Assembly (NCBI GenBank): GCA_050743075.1
Contig: JBOGDS010000031.1
Location: 1-37,864 of the forward strand
Direction of reading: 5' to 3'
Length of the DNA stretch: 37,864 bases
Origin: JBOGDS01 sp050743075
GTDB taxonomy: Bacteria; Actinomycetota; Actinomycetes; Jiangellales; Jiangellaceae
Positions 24,701-33,494 of the stretch are shown one piece after another. Below the pieces are notes generated by a model that saw only the letters and a list, made by a program, of their open reading frames with translations, had not been told where the DNA came from and did not search any database. Position 1 is the stretch's first letter. Each line of letters opens with the position of its first letter. The position numbers were made by a program, and so were the translations under genes.

Positions 24701-24817
24701 GCCGGTCCCGCCGCTGCCGCCCGAGAGGACGGCAAGGGCGATCACGATGACCAGCACCGCAGCGGCGACGAGGCCGATCCAGATCCTGCTGCGCGAATTC
24801 ATCCCGAGGTTGCTCAT
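24692..24817 (-). CDS. Small single-pass membrane protein
   Basis: A 41-residue protein with one hydrophobic helix (WIGLVAAAVLVIVIALAVL) flanked by MSNLGMNSRSRI and a glycine-rich GGSGGTGGY tail. The ATG at 24817 has a strong GGAGGTGA five bases upstream, the best ribosome-binding site in this part of the window, which argues that it is real. Function unknown; positive-inside residues place the N-terminus in the cytoplasm. Confidence 0.65.
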   Translation of the reverse strand: MSNLGMNSRSRIWIGLVAAAVLVIVIALAVLSGGSGGTGGY

Positions 24818-25241
24818 GTGGTCACCTCCGCTGTCGACGTGCCCTTTCCCGCTCGGCGCCTGGTCGAACCGCGCAGTGGCGAGCGATGCGTTTACCGGGT
24901 CGGGGCCCGTCACATTGAGCACGACGAGGTGCGACCGCCAGGTCGCGCCGGAGCCGGAGGTCGGGTCGTGAGCGGGTGGAAGACAGCGAGGTCGCCGCTG
25001 CCGCGAGGGGCGGCGAGGAGTCGGGCTTCACCGAGCTGGTCGAGAGCGTTCGGCCTGCCCGCGACATTGTGACCCACGGCGGCCGAGTCCTGCATGGGTG
25101 AGTCCGGCTGTGCCATCCGTCTCAGGGGAATGCTTGCCGGTCCACTGTTGCCGGGCGGTCTCTTCACATGACAGCGGGTCCTGGGGAGGGGACGGGAAGC
25201 CCTTCGGCGGCCGCGTGCTGCGGGCGACGGCCTCGAGGGGG

Positions 25242-25334
25242 GATGGCACGTTGAACTGCTCCATAAATCGGCACAACTCGGGCGCTCCAGCGACAGTTCA
25301 GCGTGCCATCAACAGCGGTTGAGCGTGCCATGCA
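25242..25334 (+). repeat. 93-base intergenic repeat, copy 1
   Basis: It starts GATGGCACGTTGAACTG and, after a core containing GCACAACTCGGGCG, has CAGTTCAGCGTGCCATC, so the outer arms form a 17-base inverted repeat with one mismatch. A third half-site, TGAGCGTGCCATGCA, follows. The copy at 36377 shares the same order of parts with scattered substitutions and small length changes in the spacer. Confidence 0.85.
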
Positions 25335-25933
25335 CACGATCGCGGGAGACTTCCGGCCGACAACGGCCAGCCCTCAGTTGTGCGCCAGCCGCCCGCGGCC
25401 ACAGTAGGCCGGCGGGCATCGCGGCTTCGGTGGCCGAGGACGGCGTGAACGTGGGCTGAGACATCCGATCAGTATGGAATGCCCGAGTCTGGGCTCGCCG
25501 GCGTCCCCGGCAGGGCAGCCATCCGGACCAGAACAGCCGGGCCATCGCTCGACGCCAGGCATGGGCAGAGCGGCCCGGAGAGCCGGGTAGGCGGCTGTCA
25601 TGAAGCAGGGTCAGGTGGTCGGGTTCCGAGTGATCCGGAATCGGGCAGACGCGCCGGTGTGGCGTTCGTAGGTTGATGCTGATCTTGCGCCGTCGGCGCT
25701 GATCACGTCGTCCCCTCGTAGCGCGACCCGCGGCGGTGGCCTCGCTCCGATCACCGAGGTCACCGGCCTTCCGCCCGCCGGCGTCGGGCTGGCAGCCACC
25801 TGACCCACGACTCCGTACCGCCGGCGTCTCGCCTTCCCCCGGCCGGGCCGCCGGCGGCACGGCACGTAGCCGGACCGCAGTCGCATCCTCGCCGGCCGCC
25901 ACCCGACCTCGCGGTGGCCTCCCGGTGCCGGTC

Positions 25934-25997
25934 GTGAAGATCGCCGTGATGAGAACGGCCTGCCGGGGAAGGGCTCGCCTGACACGGCGATCTTCAC
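25934..25997. repeat. Perfect 14-base inverted repeat around 36 bases
   Basis: GTGAAGATCGCCGT (25934-25947) and ACGGCGATCTTCAC (25984-25997) are exact complements, and pairing extends three more positions with one mismatch. The interior is not coding. It resembles the two ends of a small non-autonomous element or a strong stem-loop; no transposase is nearby. Confidence 0.75.
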
Positions 25998-26063
25998 AAC
26001 GTCGTGGCAGCGGGCGCACCGAGTCTGGCAACGTCGATGCGGGTCACAGCCTGCGGTACGACC

Positions 26064-27100
26064 TCACCCGGCCAGCGCCGCCAGGAAGCCGTGCAGGCGC
26101 CGGGCCCGATCGGAGTTGGAGAGCACGTCGGTCGAGTCGACGAGCTGGTCGATCGAGCCGACCAGGGGAAGCCGCCGCAGCGGGTCACCAACCGAGGCCA
26201 GGCAGGCGTCCGCGAACCGCCCGGCCAGGAGCACTCGGAACGGTCGCGAATGATAGTGCAGGGCGCGGTGGTCGACCGGATAGGTGAGGCCGCTGTCGTT
26301 GTGGCGTCGGGCCACCGTCTCGTACGCCGCCACCAGCGCGGCCTCTCGGGAGGCGTGATCGGTCGCGGCGACCGCCATGGGCAGCACGGCAAGCAGTTCC
26401 TCGACCTGGGGCAGCTCGGAGAACGCCTTGCCGAACCACGTGGCGTAGGGCCAGTAGACCCGGGCTTGCAGGAACGCGAGCCGCATGACCTCCCGAACCA
26501 TCCGGGAAGCGACGAGCTGTGATCCGAGCGCGTCGCCGACCTCGGCTGCTCGACCGACGAACGCCTCCTCCTGGCCGACCCGTCGCCACTGCGCGGCGAG
26601 CATCCACCGCCAGACGTCGTCCGGGTACCACGCGACTGCGGACCGGACGGACCCGAGTTCGCCGTCGGGGTCGGCGTAGACCACGCCCCCGACGACGCCG
26701 AGGAGCTGTTGCTGCGGGATCGTCAGCCAGTCGAGGGCGTCGAGGCCGCCGCGCGGGTTCACGCCGAAATGACCGCGCAGCCAGGTGCCGATGTCGATGA
26801 CCTTGACCCGGTGCCCCACCGGGACGTCGTCCCAGCCGTAGCGGACCGGCCACCCCTGGAAGGAGACGGGGAGTCCGCGCTCGACGACGGCGGCGACCTG
26901 CGCGACGGCGTCGGGCGGAACGAACAACTGCATCCGTAATCCCCACCCGTGGTTGGTGGACCGGGCTGTGTCGTACCCGAGGACGTCCGATCCCCCACCC
27001 AGCAAGGCAGCAGCGTGCCGATGTGCCCGCACAACGGCCCGACGACGTCACGGTAGAAGGCAGCGTTGAGAGTCAGGGCCGGGACGAACTGTGCAGCCAT
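26064..27100 (-). pseudogene. DUF4037 nucleotidyltransferase-like protein, one frameshift
   Basis: From the ATG at 27100 the frame reads MAAQFVPALTLNAAFYRDVV and GPL. Near 27032 it must shift by one base to RAHRHAAALLGGGSDVLGYD and TARSTNHGWG, the diagnostic DUF4037 opening (nucleotidyltransferase-like GS and D-x-D-type region). It then runs intact for about 320 residues: LDWLTIPQQQLLGVVGGVVY, WYPDDVWRWMLAAQWRRVGQ and EEAFVGRAAEVGDALGSQLV. Apart from that shift the whole coding frame is preserved, which argues for a very recent mutation or a sequence error. Biological function unknown. Confidence 0.83.
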
Positions 27101-27348
27101 GGGCTCAATGTCGCCCACCGGCGGTGAGCCGACAACGGGTGAGTCCCGGGACAGCTCGGCGAGGAACAGGTCGACGTGGGTGATGGGGTGCTTGGTGAAC
27201 CGGTCGAGGGCGGCCGGCGTACCGAACAACAGGAACAATCGCGATCTTGCTCGACGCGACCTGCGGAAACGTGTGACGTCGTGCCGTTGTTCCTGTCGCT
27301 CGGTACGCCTGGGCAGGACTGGGCGGATCTCGTCGCGCCGCGCGCCAG

Positions 27349-28191
27349 CTACGGCGCCTGTCCGGCGCGGCTCTCCTGGACCGGGGAGCCGATACCTGCG
27401 GGGGAGGCGCCGCGCGCCGGTCGTGGTCGGGGGTGGATGGCCAGCGAGATGCCGAGCAGGGCAGCAGCCACCAGGCCGTCGACCCACCAGTGGTTCGCGG
27501 TCACGACGACGACCAGCATGGTCAAGGTCGCGTGCGCGACGACGATCCAGCGGATCGGTCCGGTGGCCGTCCGCCACACCACGACCCCGATGAGCAGCGC
27601 CCAACCCACGTGCAGGCTGGGCATGGCGGCGTACTGGTTGGCGACCGCGGCCACGCTCCCGCCGTACGCCGACGGCCCGATCGTCGTCATGGTGTCGACG
27701 AACCCCAGCTCCGGGAACATCCGCGGCGGTGCCAGCGGGACCGCCACGTGGAGGACGAGCGCCATCGCGGTCTGGGCGACGAGCAACGCGCGCGCCCAGT
27801 GGTACTCGGCCAACGGCCGGCGCAGGTACCCCCACACCAGGAAGGCCAACGTCACCGGAAAATGGACGACGACGTAGTACTGGTTCGCCAGCTTGATCAG
27901 CTCCGGCCAGGTCATCAGCCAGGACTGGATGACTGCCTCGTCGGGCAGCCGAACCCACTGCTGAATGCGGTAGATCGATTGCGCGTTGTCGAAGGCCTGC
28001 TCGATCCGGTCCGCGCTCAGCAGCCGGCCGAGACGGTAGACGACGAAGAGCGCGGAGAGCAGCGCGATCTCGACCAGGATGGGCTTCCACCGAACTGGTG
28101 CCCGGTCAGTAACCTCGACCGGCTCCGGAGCCGGGACCGACAACCTCCGTCGGAACTGCAGGCTCGGCACCGTTCCATAAATACCAAACAA
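27349..28191 (-). CDS. PAP2-superfamily integral membrane phosphatase/transferase
   Basis: The protein has 280 residues and about six membrane helices. The active-site motifs of the inositol-phosphotransferase branch (PAP2_3) are visible as QYAAMPSLHVGWALLIG (PSLH) and ANHWWVDG (HxxxD), with APPRMFPELG before them. This branch acts on phospholipid head groups or polyprenyl phosphates at the membrane. The start at 28191 (MFGIYGTVPSL) is plausible; the first helix begins near residue 38. No operon partner is clear; the WhiB gene lies 54 bases upstream on the same strand. Confidence 0.87.
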   Translation of the reverse strand: MFGIYGTVPSLQFRRRLSVPAPEPVEVTDRAPVRWKPILVEIALLSALFVVYRLGRLLSADRIEQAFDNAQSIYRIQQWVRLPDEAVIQSWLMTWPELIKLANQYYVVVHFPVTLAFLVWGYLRRPLAEYHWARALLVAQTAMALVLHVAVPLAPPRMFPELGFVDTMTTIGPSAYGGSVAAVANQYAAMPSLHVGWALLIGVVVWRTATGPIRWIVVAHATLTMLVVVVTANHWWVDGLVAAALLGISLAIHPRPRPARGASPAGIGSPVQESRAGQAP

Positions 28192-28245
28192 CAGGATGCC
28201 GTGGGTCGGCAGGTGGTGATCAGCACTGGCGTGCCGACGCCGCCG

Positions 28246-28515
28246 TCAGCGGCGGGACCAGCCTCGCTCGCCCTCGGTGAGCCCGCCCCAGATCCCGTAG
28301 CGCTCCGGGTGCTCAGCCGCAGACTGGCGGCACTCGCGGGCGACGGGACAGTCGGTGCAGACCTGTTTCGCGATCTCCTCGCGCATACGCAGCGCACGAC
28401 CTCGACCCTCGGGATAGAACAGGTCGGTATCCAGGCCACGGCAGGCGGCCAGTGCTCGCCAGCGGTTGTCGGGATGGAAAGCGAAGTCGACCGACGGTTC
28501 GGTCAGCACGGTCAT
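28246..28515 (-). CDS. WhiB-family iron-sulfur transcriptional regulator
   Basis: The protein is 89 residues from the ATG at 28515. The four cluster cysteines are C25, C53, C56 and C62 (ACRG ... VCTDCPVARECR), followed by the GIWGG turn and a basic C-terminus (LTEGERGWSRR). WhiB-like proteins bind a 4Fe-4S cluster and act with the primary sigma factor to control stress, redox or developmental genes. They are restricted to Actinobacteria and their phages. It lies between a membrane phosphatase gene and the ECF sigma fusion gene, all on the same strand. Paralog identity cannot be assigned. Confidence 0.95.
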   Translation of the reverse strand: MTVLTEPSVDFAFHPDNRWRALAACRGLDTDLFYPEGRGRALRMREEIAKQVCTDCPVARECRQSAAEHPERYGIWGGLTEGERGWSRR

Positions 28516-28682
28516 CGCGGACGTTCCCCCTGTGCCTCGACGCTGATGGCGGTCGCCGAGGCGCCTTCGAGCACCCCGTATGCCCACCAGACAGGGTCAA
28601 GGGTGCGCTATGACGCCCCGGTCGGAGGGCGATTCAGAAAATTCGTCCGGTCGGCCCGCCCTGCCCTCGGCCGAACCGGGCA

Positions 28683-30068
28683 TCAGCATCGGGGCAACCA
28701 TGGGATCAGCTTGCACAACCATGCCGGCGGACCTCCAGGTCGCGGCGGCGGGTCCGGCGTCGGAGGCGGCGGTCTGGGAGTGAGCGTCGGGCTCGGCGCC
28801 GGGGTGGTCGGCGGCGCGGTCGTCGGTGGCGCCGAGGTGGGCGGTGCCGTGGTGGGTGGCGGAGGGCCGGCGGTGGGTGCCGTCGTCGGTTCAGGAGCGG
28901 CGTCGACGGTTGGGGTCGGGGTCGGGTCGGCCACCACCACCGGGTCGTCGAGCGGGACGATGACGGGGGGAGGCGGCGGCGGTTCCGGTGTCGGTGTCGG
29001 AGTGGGCGTCGGTGTCGGTGTCGGCGTCGCCGGCGACATCGAGACCGTGGGAGCTGCGGGTGCACCGACGGCGGGCTGCGGCGCTGGCGGCGGGTCGTCG
29101 TTCGACACGACGATGGCGGCCGCGACAATCGCCGTGGCCGCCGCAACCGAGGCGGTGGAGGCCGCGAGCTGGCTGAGCGTCTGCGGCCGCGGAATCTTCG
29201 CCAGCCAGGCTCCCACGCCGGAGGCCTTGGCGGTCGCAGCGGCCGCGGCACCTGACCCGGCGCCGAACAGACCGGACATTGCGCCCATGGCGGCAGCGCC
29301 CCCGCCGCCGAGGGCCACCGGCGCGAGCAGCGCTGGCCAGAGCACGCCGCGCAGGTCGGACACCAGCAAGAGCAACTCGTCGCGGCGCTCGCGACAGTGC
29401 TCGCAGTCCTCCAGGTGGTCGCCCACCCACTGGTCGTCCCGAGCCGGCAGCGTCCCTCGGACGTAGGCCGCCAACTTGGGCACGTACGGCCGGCACTCGT
29501 CGGGGATCGACGACGACAGATGCACCGACAGGTACGCCTGGCGCAGGCCCTCGCGGGCGCGGTATGCCAGAGCGGCGACCGCATTCGGCGACGTTCCGAG
29601 CGCGGGCGCCAGCGCCGCGGGCGAGCGGCCCTCGATCTCGGTGTGCCAGAGCACCCGCTGCCAGCGTTCCGGCAGCGTCTCGAATGCCTGCCGGACAAGC
29701 TCACGGTCGGTGGCCCTGGTCATCTGGTCGTCGGGCTCAGGAATGATCTCGAGCATCGCCGGGTCGGCGGGCAGGCCGTCCCGGCTCGCGGAGCGGAAGC
29801 GGTCGATCGCCAGCCGGCGGACGACCGTGCGCAGGTACGGCGTGAGCTCCTCGTCCGGTCCGCCACCCCGCTGCAGCCGGTCGAGGACCCGGGTGAACGC
29901 CTCGGACACGACGTCCTCGGCCTCGTCCTGACCGCCGGTGACGATACGAGCCACCCGGCGTGCGTCGTCGACGTGGCGGCGGTAAAGCTCATCGAAGGAC
30001 GCCATGTCACCGTCACGCGTGCGTGCGATCAGCTCGGCGTCCGTCAACGGCACCGCAGGTGTTGTCAC
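28683..30068 (-). CDS. ECF sigma factor fused to a zinc-motif anti-sigma-like domain and a Pro/Thr-rich exported tail
   Basis: The protein has 461 residues. Sigma region 2 (about 12-92: DGDMASFDELYRRHVDDARR, DEAEDVVSEAFTRVLDRL) and region 4 (about 122-182: TLPERWQRVLWHTEIEGRSP) are complete. Then comes HLEDCEHC (H218, C222, C225), the HxxxCxxC of zinc anti-sigma domains, a transmembrane helix around 300-321, and about 130 residues rich in Pro, Thr and Ala with a (TP)n run, ending AWLCKLIPWLPRC. Thus sigma and a membrane-tethered inhibitor appear to be one polypeptide, an arrangement known for a few ECF groups with C-terminal extensions. The tail would be outside the cell and may sense the envelope. 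Release might need proteolysis (inference). Confidence 0.9.
   Translation of the reverse strand: MTTPAVPLTDAELIARTRDGDMASFDELYRRHVDDARRVARIVTGGQDEAEDVVSEAFTRVLDRLQRGGGPDEELTPYLRTVVRRLAIDRFRSASRDGLPADPAMLEIIPEPDDQMTRATDRELVRQAFETLPERWQRVLWHTEIEGRSPAALAPALGTSPNAVAALAYRAREGLRQAYLSVHLSSSIPDECRPYVPKLAAYVRGTLPARDDQWVGDHLEDCEHCRERRDELLLLVSDLRGVLWPALLAPVALGGGGAAAMGAMSGLFGAGSGAAAAATAKASGVGAWLAKIPRPQTLSQLAASTASVAAATAIVAAAIVVSNDDPPPAPQPAVGAPAAPTVSMSPATPTPTPTPTPTPTPEPPPPPPVIVPLDDPVVVADPTPTPTVDAAPEPTTAPTAGPPPPTTAPPTSAPPTTAPPTTPAPSPTLTPRPPPPTPDPPPRPGGPPAWLCKLIPWLPRC
28984..29029 (-). repeat. Hexanucleotide tandem repeat coding for Thr-Pro
   Basis: Near-perfect six-base units (GGTGTC, GGAGTG and similar on the plus strand) encode alternating Thr-Pro in the exported tail of the sigma fusion. 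Such runs change length by slippage in whole codon pairs, so tail length may vary between strains without breaking the frame. Confidence 0.7.
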
Positions 30069-30111
30069 AACCGTCCGCCCCTCGCCCGACCCCGACCGTC
30101 GGGTCGACGGG

Positions 30112-30942
30112 TCAGTCTACGGTTCCCGGACGGTTCTGCCGATCCGGAGGTACCTCGTAATCAACCCGATTCGCCGGCCTACGCAGCCGGCCGAGCAGTG
30201 CCGGCACCTTGTCGCGGTCGTCGGGAACCGGAACGAGATCCGCGCACGCATCGGCGCCCGCCATCGGCTCGGCCTCGCACGCGCGCGACAGGGCGCGCCG
30301 TTCCAGTCGGGCCCGCGCGTCGTCCAGCACGAGGGCGAAGGCCGTGTGCGTGCCGTGCTGGCCCAGAGTCGCGTCGCTTCGCACCCGCTCGCGCAGGGCA
30401 CGCGCGGCCGACATGATCGTCGCAATGCGCAGCCACGGTCCGCGCGGCTCGCGCCAGCGCAGACTCAGCAACACCAGGGCAGTGGGCGGTTCAAGGCAGG
30501 TCCGGTCGAGTTCGTGGATACGCCCGAGCAGGTAGCCCGCCGTGTGCAGTCCGGACAGCGGGTCGACGCAGGGAGCGCCGCGGTCGGCGGCGATCGCGTC
30601 GACCCAGGCGTCGACCAGCCAGCGCCGGGCCTGCCGTCGCGAGACGGGGGCGAGTTGGCTGGACTCGAGGACGGCCCAGAGAGCCTCCACGTCCTGCAGT
30701 GCCGCGTCCAGGTCGAGTGTGTCCGACGCCCGCTCCCAGGCGAGGATGCGAAGCGCCCGTTCCAATGCGTCGGCAGACCGCTCCGGACCGACGAGGGAAG
30801 CGACCACGGCATCGACGCCCGGCGTGCGCCAGCCCACCGGTTCCGGCCAGCCGGCGTCCAGCGTGCAGCCGAGCCACGACGCGCGCAGCGTCGTGCCCGC
30901 CGCCGTGCCCGCCGCCGTGCCATGGTGGCCGCCCTGGGTCAC
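30112..30942 (-). CDS. Degenerate GGDEF-like protein upstream of the sigma fusion
   Basis: The protein is 276 residues from a GTG at 30942 (an AGGA lies seven bases before it). The middle carries VDPLSGLHTAGYLLGRIHEL, strongly like the DPLTGLxNRxxLxxRL opening of GGDEF domains, then TALVLLSLRW, and where the GGDEF loop should be it has HGTHTAFALVL. The catalytic and guanylate-binding residues are therefore lost, so it cannot be an active diguanylate cyclase. The N-terminal 110 residues (LGCTLDAGWPEPVGWRTPGV) are unrecognised. It ends 43 bases before the sigma gene on the same strand, so both may be transcribed together. A ligand-binding or structural role is possible. Confidence 0.6.
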   Translation of the reverse strand: MTQGGHHGTAAGTAAGTTLRASWLGCTLDAGWPEPVGWRTPGVDAVVASLVGPERSADALERALRILAWERASDTLDLDAALQDVEALWAVLESSQLAPVSRRQARRWLVDAWVDAIAADRGAPCVDPLSGLHTAGYLLGRIHELDRTCLEPPTALVLLSLRWREPRGPWLRIATIMSAARALRERVRSDATLGQHGTHTAFALVLDDARARLERRALSRACEAEPMAGADACADLVPVPDDRDKVPALLGRLRRPANRVDYEVPPDRQNRPGTVD

Positions 30943-31057
30943 CTGGCATCCTGTCCCTGCTTGCTCATGTCCTTCACCAAGACGCCCCCGCGCCGCGATC
31001 ATGACGCCCGACGCGTACGTGGCATCGTCGGCGCGTCCCGTGTGCGAGGCTGACGCC

Positions 31058-32320
31058 GTGCGGGGACGGATGCCGCGCGGCGTGAGTCGTCGCGTCGATG
31101 CCATGCGGGAGCGGCTGGCCCATCGCCGCGAGGTCCTCGAGGCGGAGACAGAGCTCGACGTACCCGAACCACGGGCCGCCGCAGCCGACCCCGTGCGGGT
31201 CGTCGTCACATCCGAGCCGACGTCGTACGACTCCGACCGGACCCATCCGGTCCCGTACCGCGTGCGTGCGGCCGCCGACTGGTCCTGGCGCCTGCTGGTC
31301 ATCGTGGCGGGTGTCGCGCTCGTGGGCTGGCTCGCCTGGCGGATGCGGCTGGTCGTCTTCCCGATCGTCACCGCGGTCCTGCTGGCAGCCCTTCTGGCGC
31401 CCATCGTGGGTCGGCTGCGGGCCGGGGGCTGGAACCGCGGTCTGTCTGCGATCACCGTCTTCGTCGGGTTCCTGATCGTCGTGGTGGGGTCGCTGACGAT
31501 CGTCGGGCGGGCCGTGGGTGACCAGTTCGGCGATGTCGTCGATCAGGCCGAAGAAGGCCTGGAGTCGATCCAGGAGTGGCTTGCCGGTGCTCCCTTCAAC
31601 ATCAGCGAGGGCCAGCTCCAGGAGTGGATCGACCGGGCCGTCGACGCGCTCGGCCAGAACCAGGAGGCCATCACCGAAGGTGCCGTGTCGACCGCCACAC
31701 TCGCCGTACATGTCGTCACCGGCATCTTGCTGGCGTTGTTCTCGTTGATCTTCTTCCTCTACGACGGCGACCGGATCTGGGCCTGGCTGGTGCGGTTGTT
31801 CCCGCGGGTGTCGATGGCCCGCGTGGATACCGCGGGACGGCTCGCGTGGCGCACGCTCACCCAGTACATGCGTGGCACCGTGCTGGTGGCCCTGTTCGAC
31901 GGAACGTTGATCACCGTGCTCTTGCTGATCCTCGGCGTGCCGCTGGCGCTGCCGCTCGGGGTTCTCGTCTTCTTCGGCGCCTTCGTCCCGCTCGTAGGTG
32001 CGTTCGTCACCGGTGCCCTGGCCGTGCTCGTGGCGCTCGTCGCCAACGGTGTGATCGCGGCACTGATCGTCCTGCTCGGCATCATCGCGATCCAGCAGCT
32101 CGAAGGGCACGTGTTCCAGCCGTTCGTGCTGGGCCGCATGGTGCGGGTCCACCCGCTGGCCGTGGTGCTGGCGGTCGCGGCCGGCGCCTACACGGCGGGG
32201 ATCATCGGCGCACTGGTGGCCGTCCCGATCGTGGCCGTCACCAACACCGTCATGTCCTATCTGACGAGCGGCGGTGCTCCCTCGGGGCGTGATGCCGAAG
32301 CCGTATCCCCTTCGCCGTGA
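31058..32320 (+). CDS. AI-2E-family (TqsA/YtvI-like) membrane permease
   Basis: The protein is 420 residues from the GTG at 31058; ATG codons at 31070 and 31103 are alternatives. After a charged, disordered N-terminus of about 70 residues come eight hydrophobic segments: helices 1-3, a long soluble amphipathic region (about 150-215) and helices 4-8, the usual AI-2E topology. IFFLYDGDRIWAWLVRLFPR and QLEGHVFQPFVLGRMVRVHP are the family signatures. Known members export or take up small signals or sodium; the substrate here is unknown. It is divergent from the GGDEF-like gene, sharing a 115-base promoter region. Confidence 0.9.
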   Translation: MRGRMPRGVSRRVDAMRERLAHRREVLEAETELDVPEPRAAAADPVRVVVTSEPTSYDSDRTHPVPYRVRAAADWSWRLLVIVAGVALVGWLAWRMRLVVFPIVTAVLLAALLAPIVGRLRAGGWNRGLSAITVFVGFLIVVVGSLTIVGRAVGDQFGDVVDQAEEGLESIQEWLAGAPFNISEGQLQEWIDRAVDALGQNQEAITEGAVSTATLAVHVVTGILLALFSLIFFLYDGDRIWAWLVRLFPRVSMARVDTAGRLAWRTLTQYMRGTVLVALFDGTLITVLLLILGVPLALPLGVLVFFGAFVPLVGAFVTGALAVLVALVANGVIAALIVLLGIIAIQQLEGHVFQPFVLGRMVRVHPLAVVLAVAAGAYTAGIIGALVAVPIVAVTNTVMSYLTSGGAPSGRDAEAVSPSP

Positions 32321-32575
32321 TCATGCCCGTCCCGCGATGACGTGGTGCGACGCCGAGCCTTGGGAGCCGGGGGCCGGAGCCTGACGTGAGTCACCAGAGC
32401 CCAGGTCGCGAAGCTGAGCGCGGGCGAAGGGGGTGAGGTCGAGACCCGCGAGTTCCTCGGCGGTGAGCCAACGTGTCTCCAGCGTCTCATCTCGGGTCGT
32501 GGCTCACCTCGGACGACCGGGCCGCATCCACGGGCGACTCGTCGATCTCGAAACCGCGAGGCAGGGATGGCCCGC
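32321..32575 (-). pseudogene. C-terminal relic of a NUDIX hydrolase
   Basis: The frame LPRGFEIDESPVDAARSS, then after a frameshift near 32490 ETLETRWLTAEELAGLDLTP and FARAQLRDLG, resembles the end of NUDIX hydrolases (TRWLTAEEL pattern). The NUDIX box itself is absent because the hisN gene occupies the upstream sequence. It ends one base after the convergent permease gene. Assignment rests on a short stretch only. Confidence 0.45.
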
Positions 32576-32586
32576 GCCTCGCCGGG

Positions 32587-33369
32587 TCAGAAGTCGCCGA
32601 TCAGGGTGAGCACGTCGTCGTGCAGACGGCCGTTGGTCGCCAGCGCGTCGCCGCCGTGCGGCCCGGGCTTGCCGCGCAGGTCGGTGAACCGCCCGCCGGC
32701 CTCATCCACGACGATCGAGACGGCGGCCATGTCGTGCAGGGCGAGCTCGGGTTCGGTGGCGATGTCGACGGCACCGTCGGCGAGCAGCATGTACGACCAG
32801 AAGTCGCCATACGCACGCGTCCGCCAGCACGCCCGCACCAGGTGGAGGAAGCGGTCGAGGCGTCCGATCTCCTCCCAACCGGCCAGCGAGGAGTACGACA
32901 GGGACGCATCGGCCAGCGTGTCCACGTCCGAGACGCGGCACCTGCCGGCCGCCGCCAGCGACTTGCCCGTCCACGCGCCGGTGCCCCGGGCGGCCCACCA
33001 CCGCCGGCCCAGGGCGGGCGCGGAAACCACGCCGGCCACGACGTCGTCGTCGACCATCAGGGCGATCAACGTCGCCCAGACGGGCACGCCGCGCAGGAAG
33101 CTCTTGGTGCCGTCGATGGGGTCGATGACCCAACGGCGCGATCCCCAACCCTCCGAGCCCATCTCCTCGCCGAGGATGGCGTCACGCGGGCGGGCGCGCG
33201 ACAGGGTCCGCCGGATCGCCTCCTCGGTGGCCCGGTCGGCGTCGGTCACCGGTGACGCGTCAGGCTTCGCATCGACCCGCAGGTCGCGCGCCCGGAACCG
33301 CTGCATGGTCTGGGCGTCGGCGTCGTCGGCGAGGACGTGCGCGAAGCGGATGTCGTCGTCATAGCCCAC
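32587..33369 (-). CDS. hisN: Histidinol-phosphatase, inositol monophosphatase type
   Basis: The protein has 260 residues. Motif A is ILGEEMG and WVIDPIDGTKSFLRG, with the three metal-binding acids (Glu in GEE, both Asp in DPIDGT). Motif B is ELALHDMAAVSIVVDEAGGR. RACWRTRAYGDFWSYMLLA is characteristic of the HisN branch in actinobacteria, which hydrolyses histidinol phosphate to histidinol in histidine synthesis. Other members of the family act on inositol phosphates, so the exact substrate is an inference from subfamily. It is on the same strand as rsgA and aroA, a neighbourhood common in the phylum, but separated from them by a convergent DUF2231 gene. Confidence 0.9.
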   Translation of the reverse strand: MGYDDDIRFAHVLADDADAQTMQRFRARDLRVDAKPDASPVTDADRATEEAIRRTLSRARPRDAILGEEMGSEGWGSRRWVIDPIDGTKSFLRGVPVWATLIALMVDDDVVAGVVSAPALGRRWWAARGTGAWTGKSLAAAGRCRVSDVDTLADASLSYSSLAGWEEIGRLDRFLHLVRACWRTRAYGDFWSYMLLADGAVDIATEPELALHDMAAVSIVVDEAGGRFTDLRGKPGPHGGDALATNGRLHDDVLTLIGDF

Positions 33370-33494
33370 GAGCGGTCAACCTAGCGCGTCGAACCGGTCA
33401 TGCCGAGAACACGTGGTGCAAGATGAGCCGCGGTCTTTCCCTGCCGATCGGGCCAGAGCCGGTCGAGTTTCCCGTCCGTCATGAAGGAGTGGCC

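Larger units (their letters stand above)
24818..26063. other. Long gene-poor stretch with repeats
   Basis: No protein family was recognised on either strand in about 1.2 kb, although GC-rich open frames are plentiful. It holds the 93-base repeat at 25242, an interrupted inverted repeat around 25628-25650 (GGTTCCG/CCGGAATC) and the long perfect inverted repeat at 25934-25997. It looks like a graveyard of small mobile or repeated elements. Confidence 0.5.

Noticed and set aside
28984..29029. Tandem hexamers as a possible CRISPR or regulatory array
   Set aside because: They are codon-level Thr-Pro repeats inside a continuous reading frame.
27433..29466. A 677-codon plus-strand frame across the PAP2, WhiB and sigma genes
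   Set aside because: It is antisense to three recognised genes; its Gly/Val-rich stretch only mirrors the Thr-Pro repeat of the sigma fusion.
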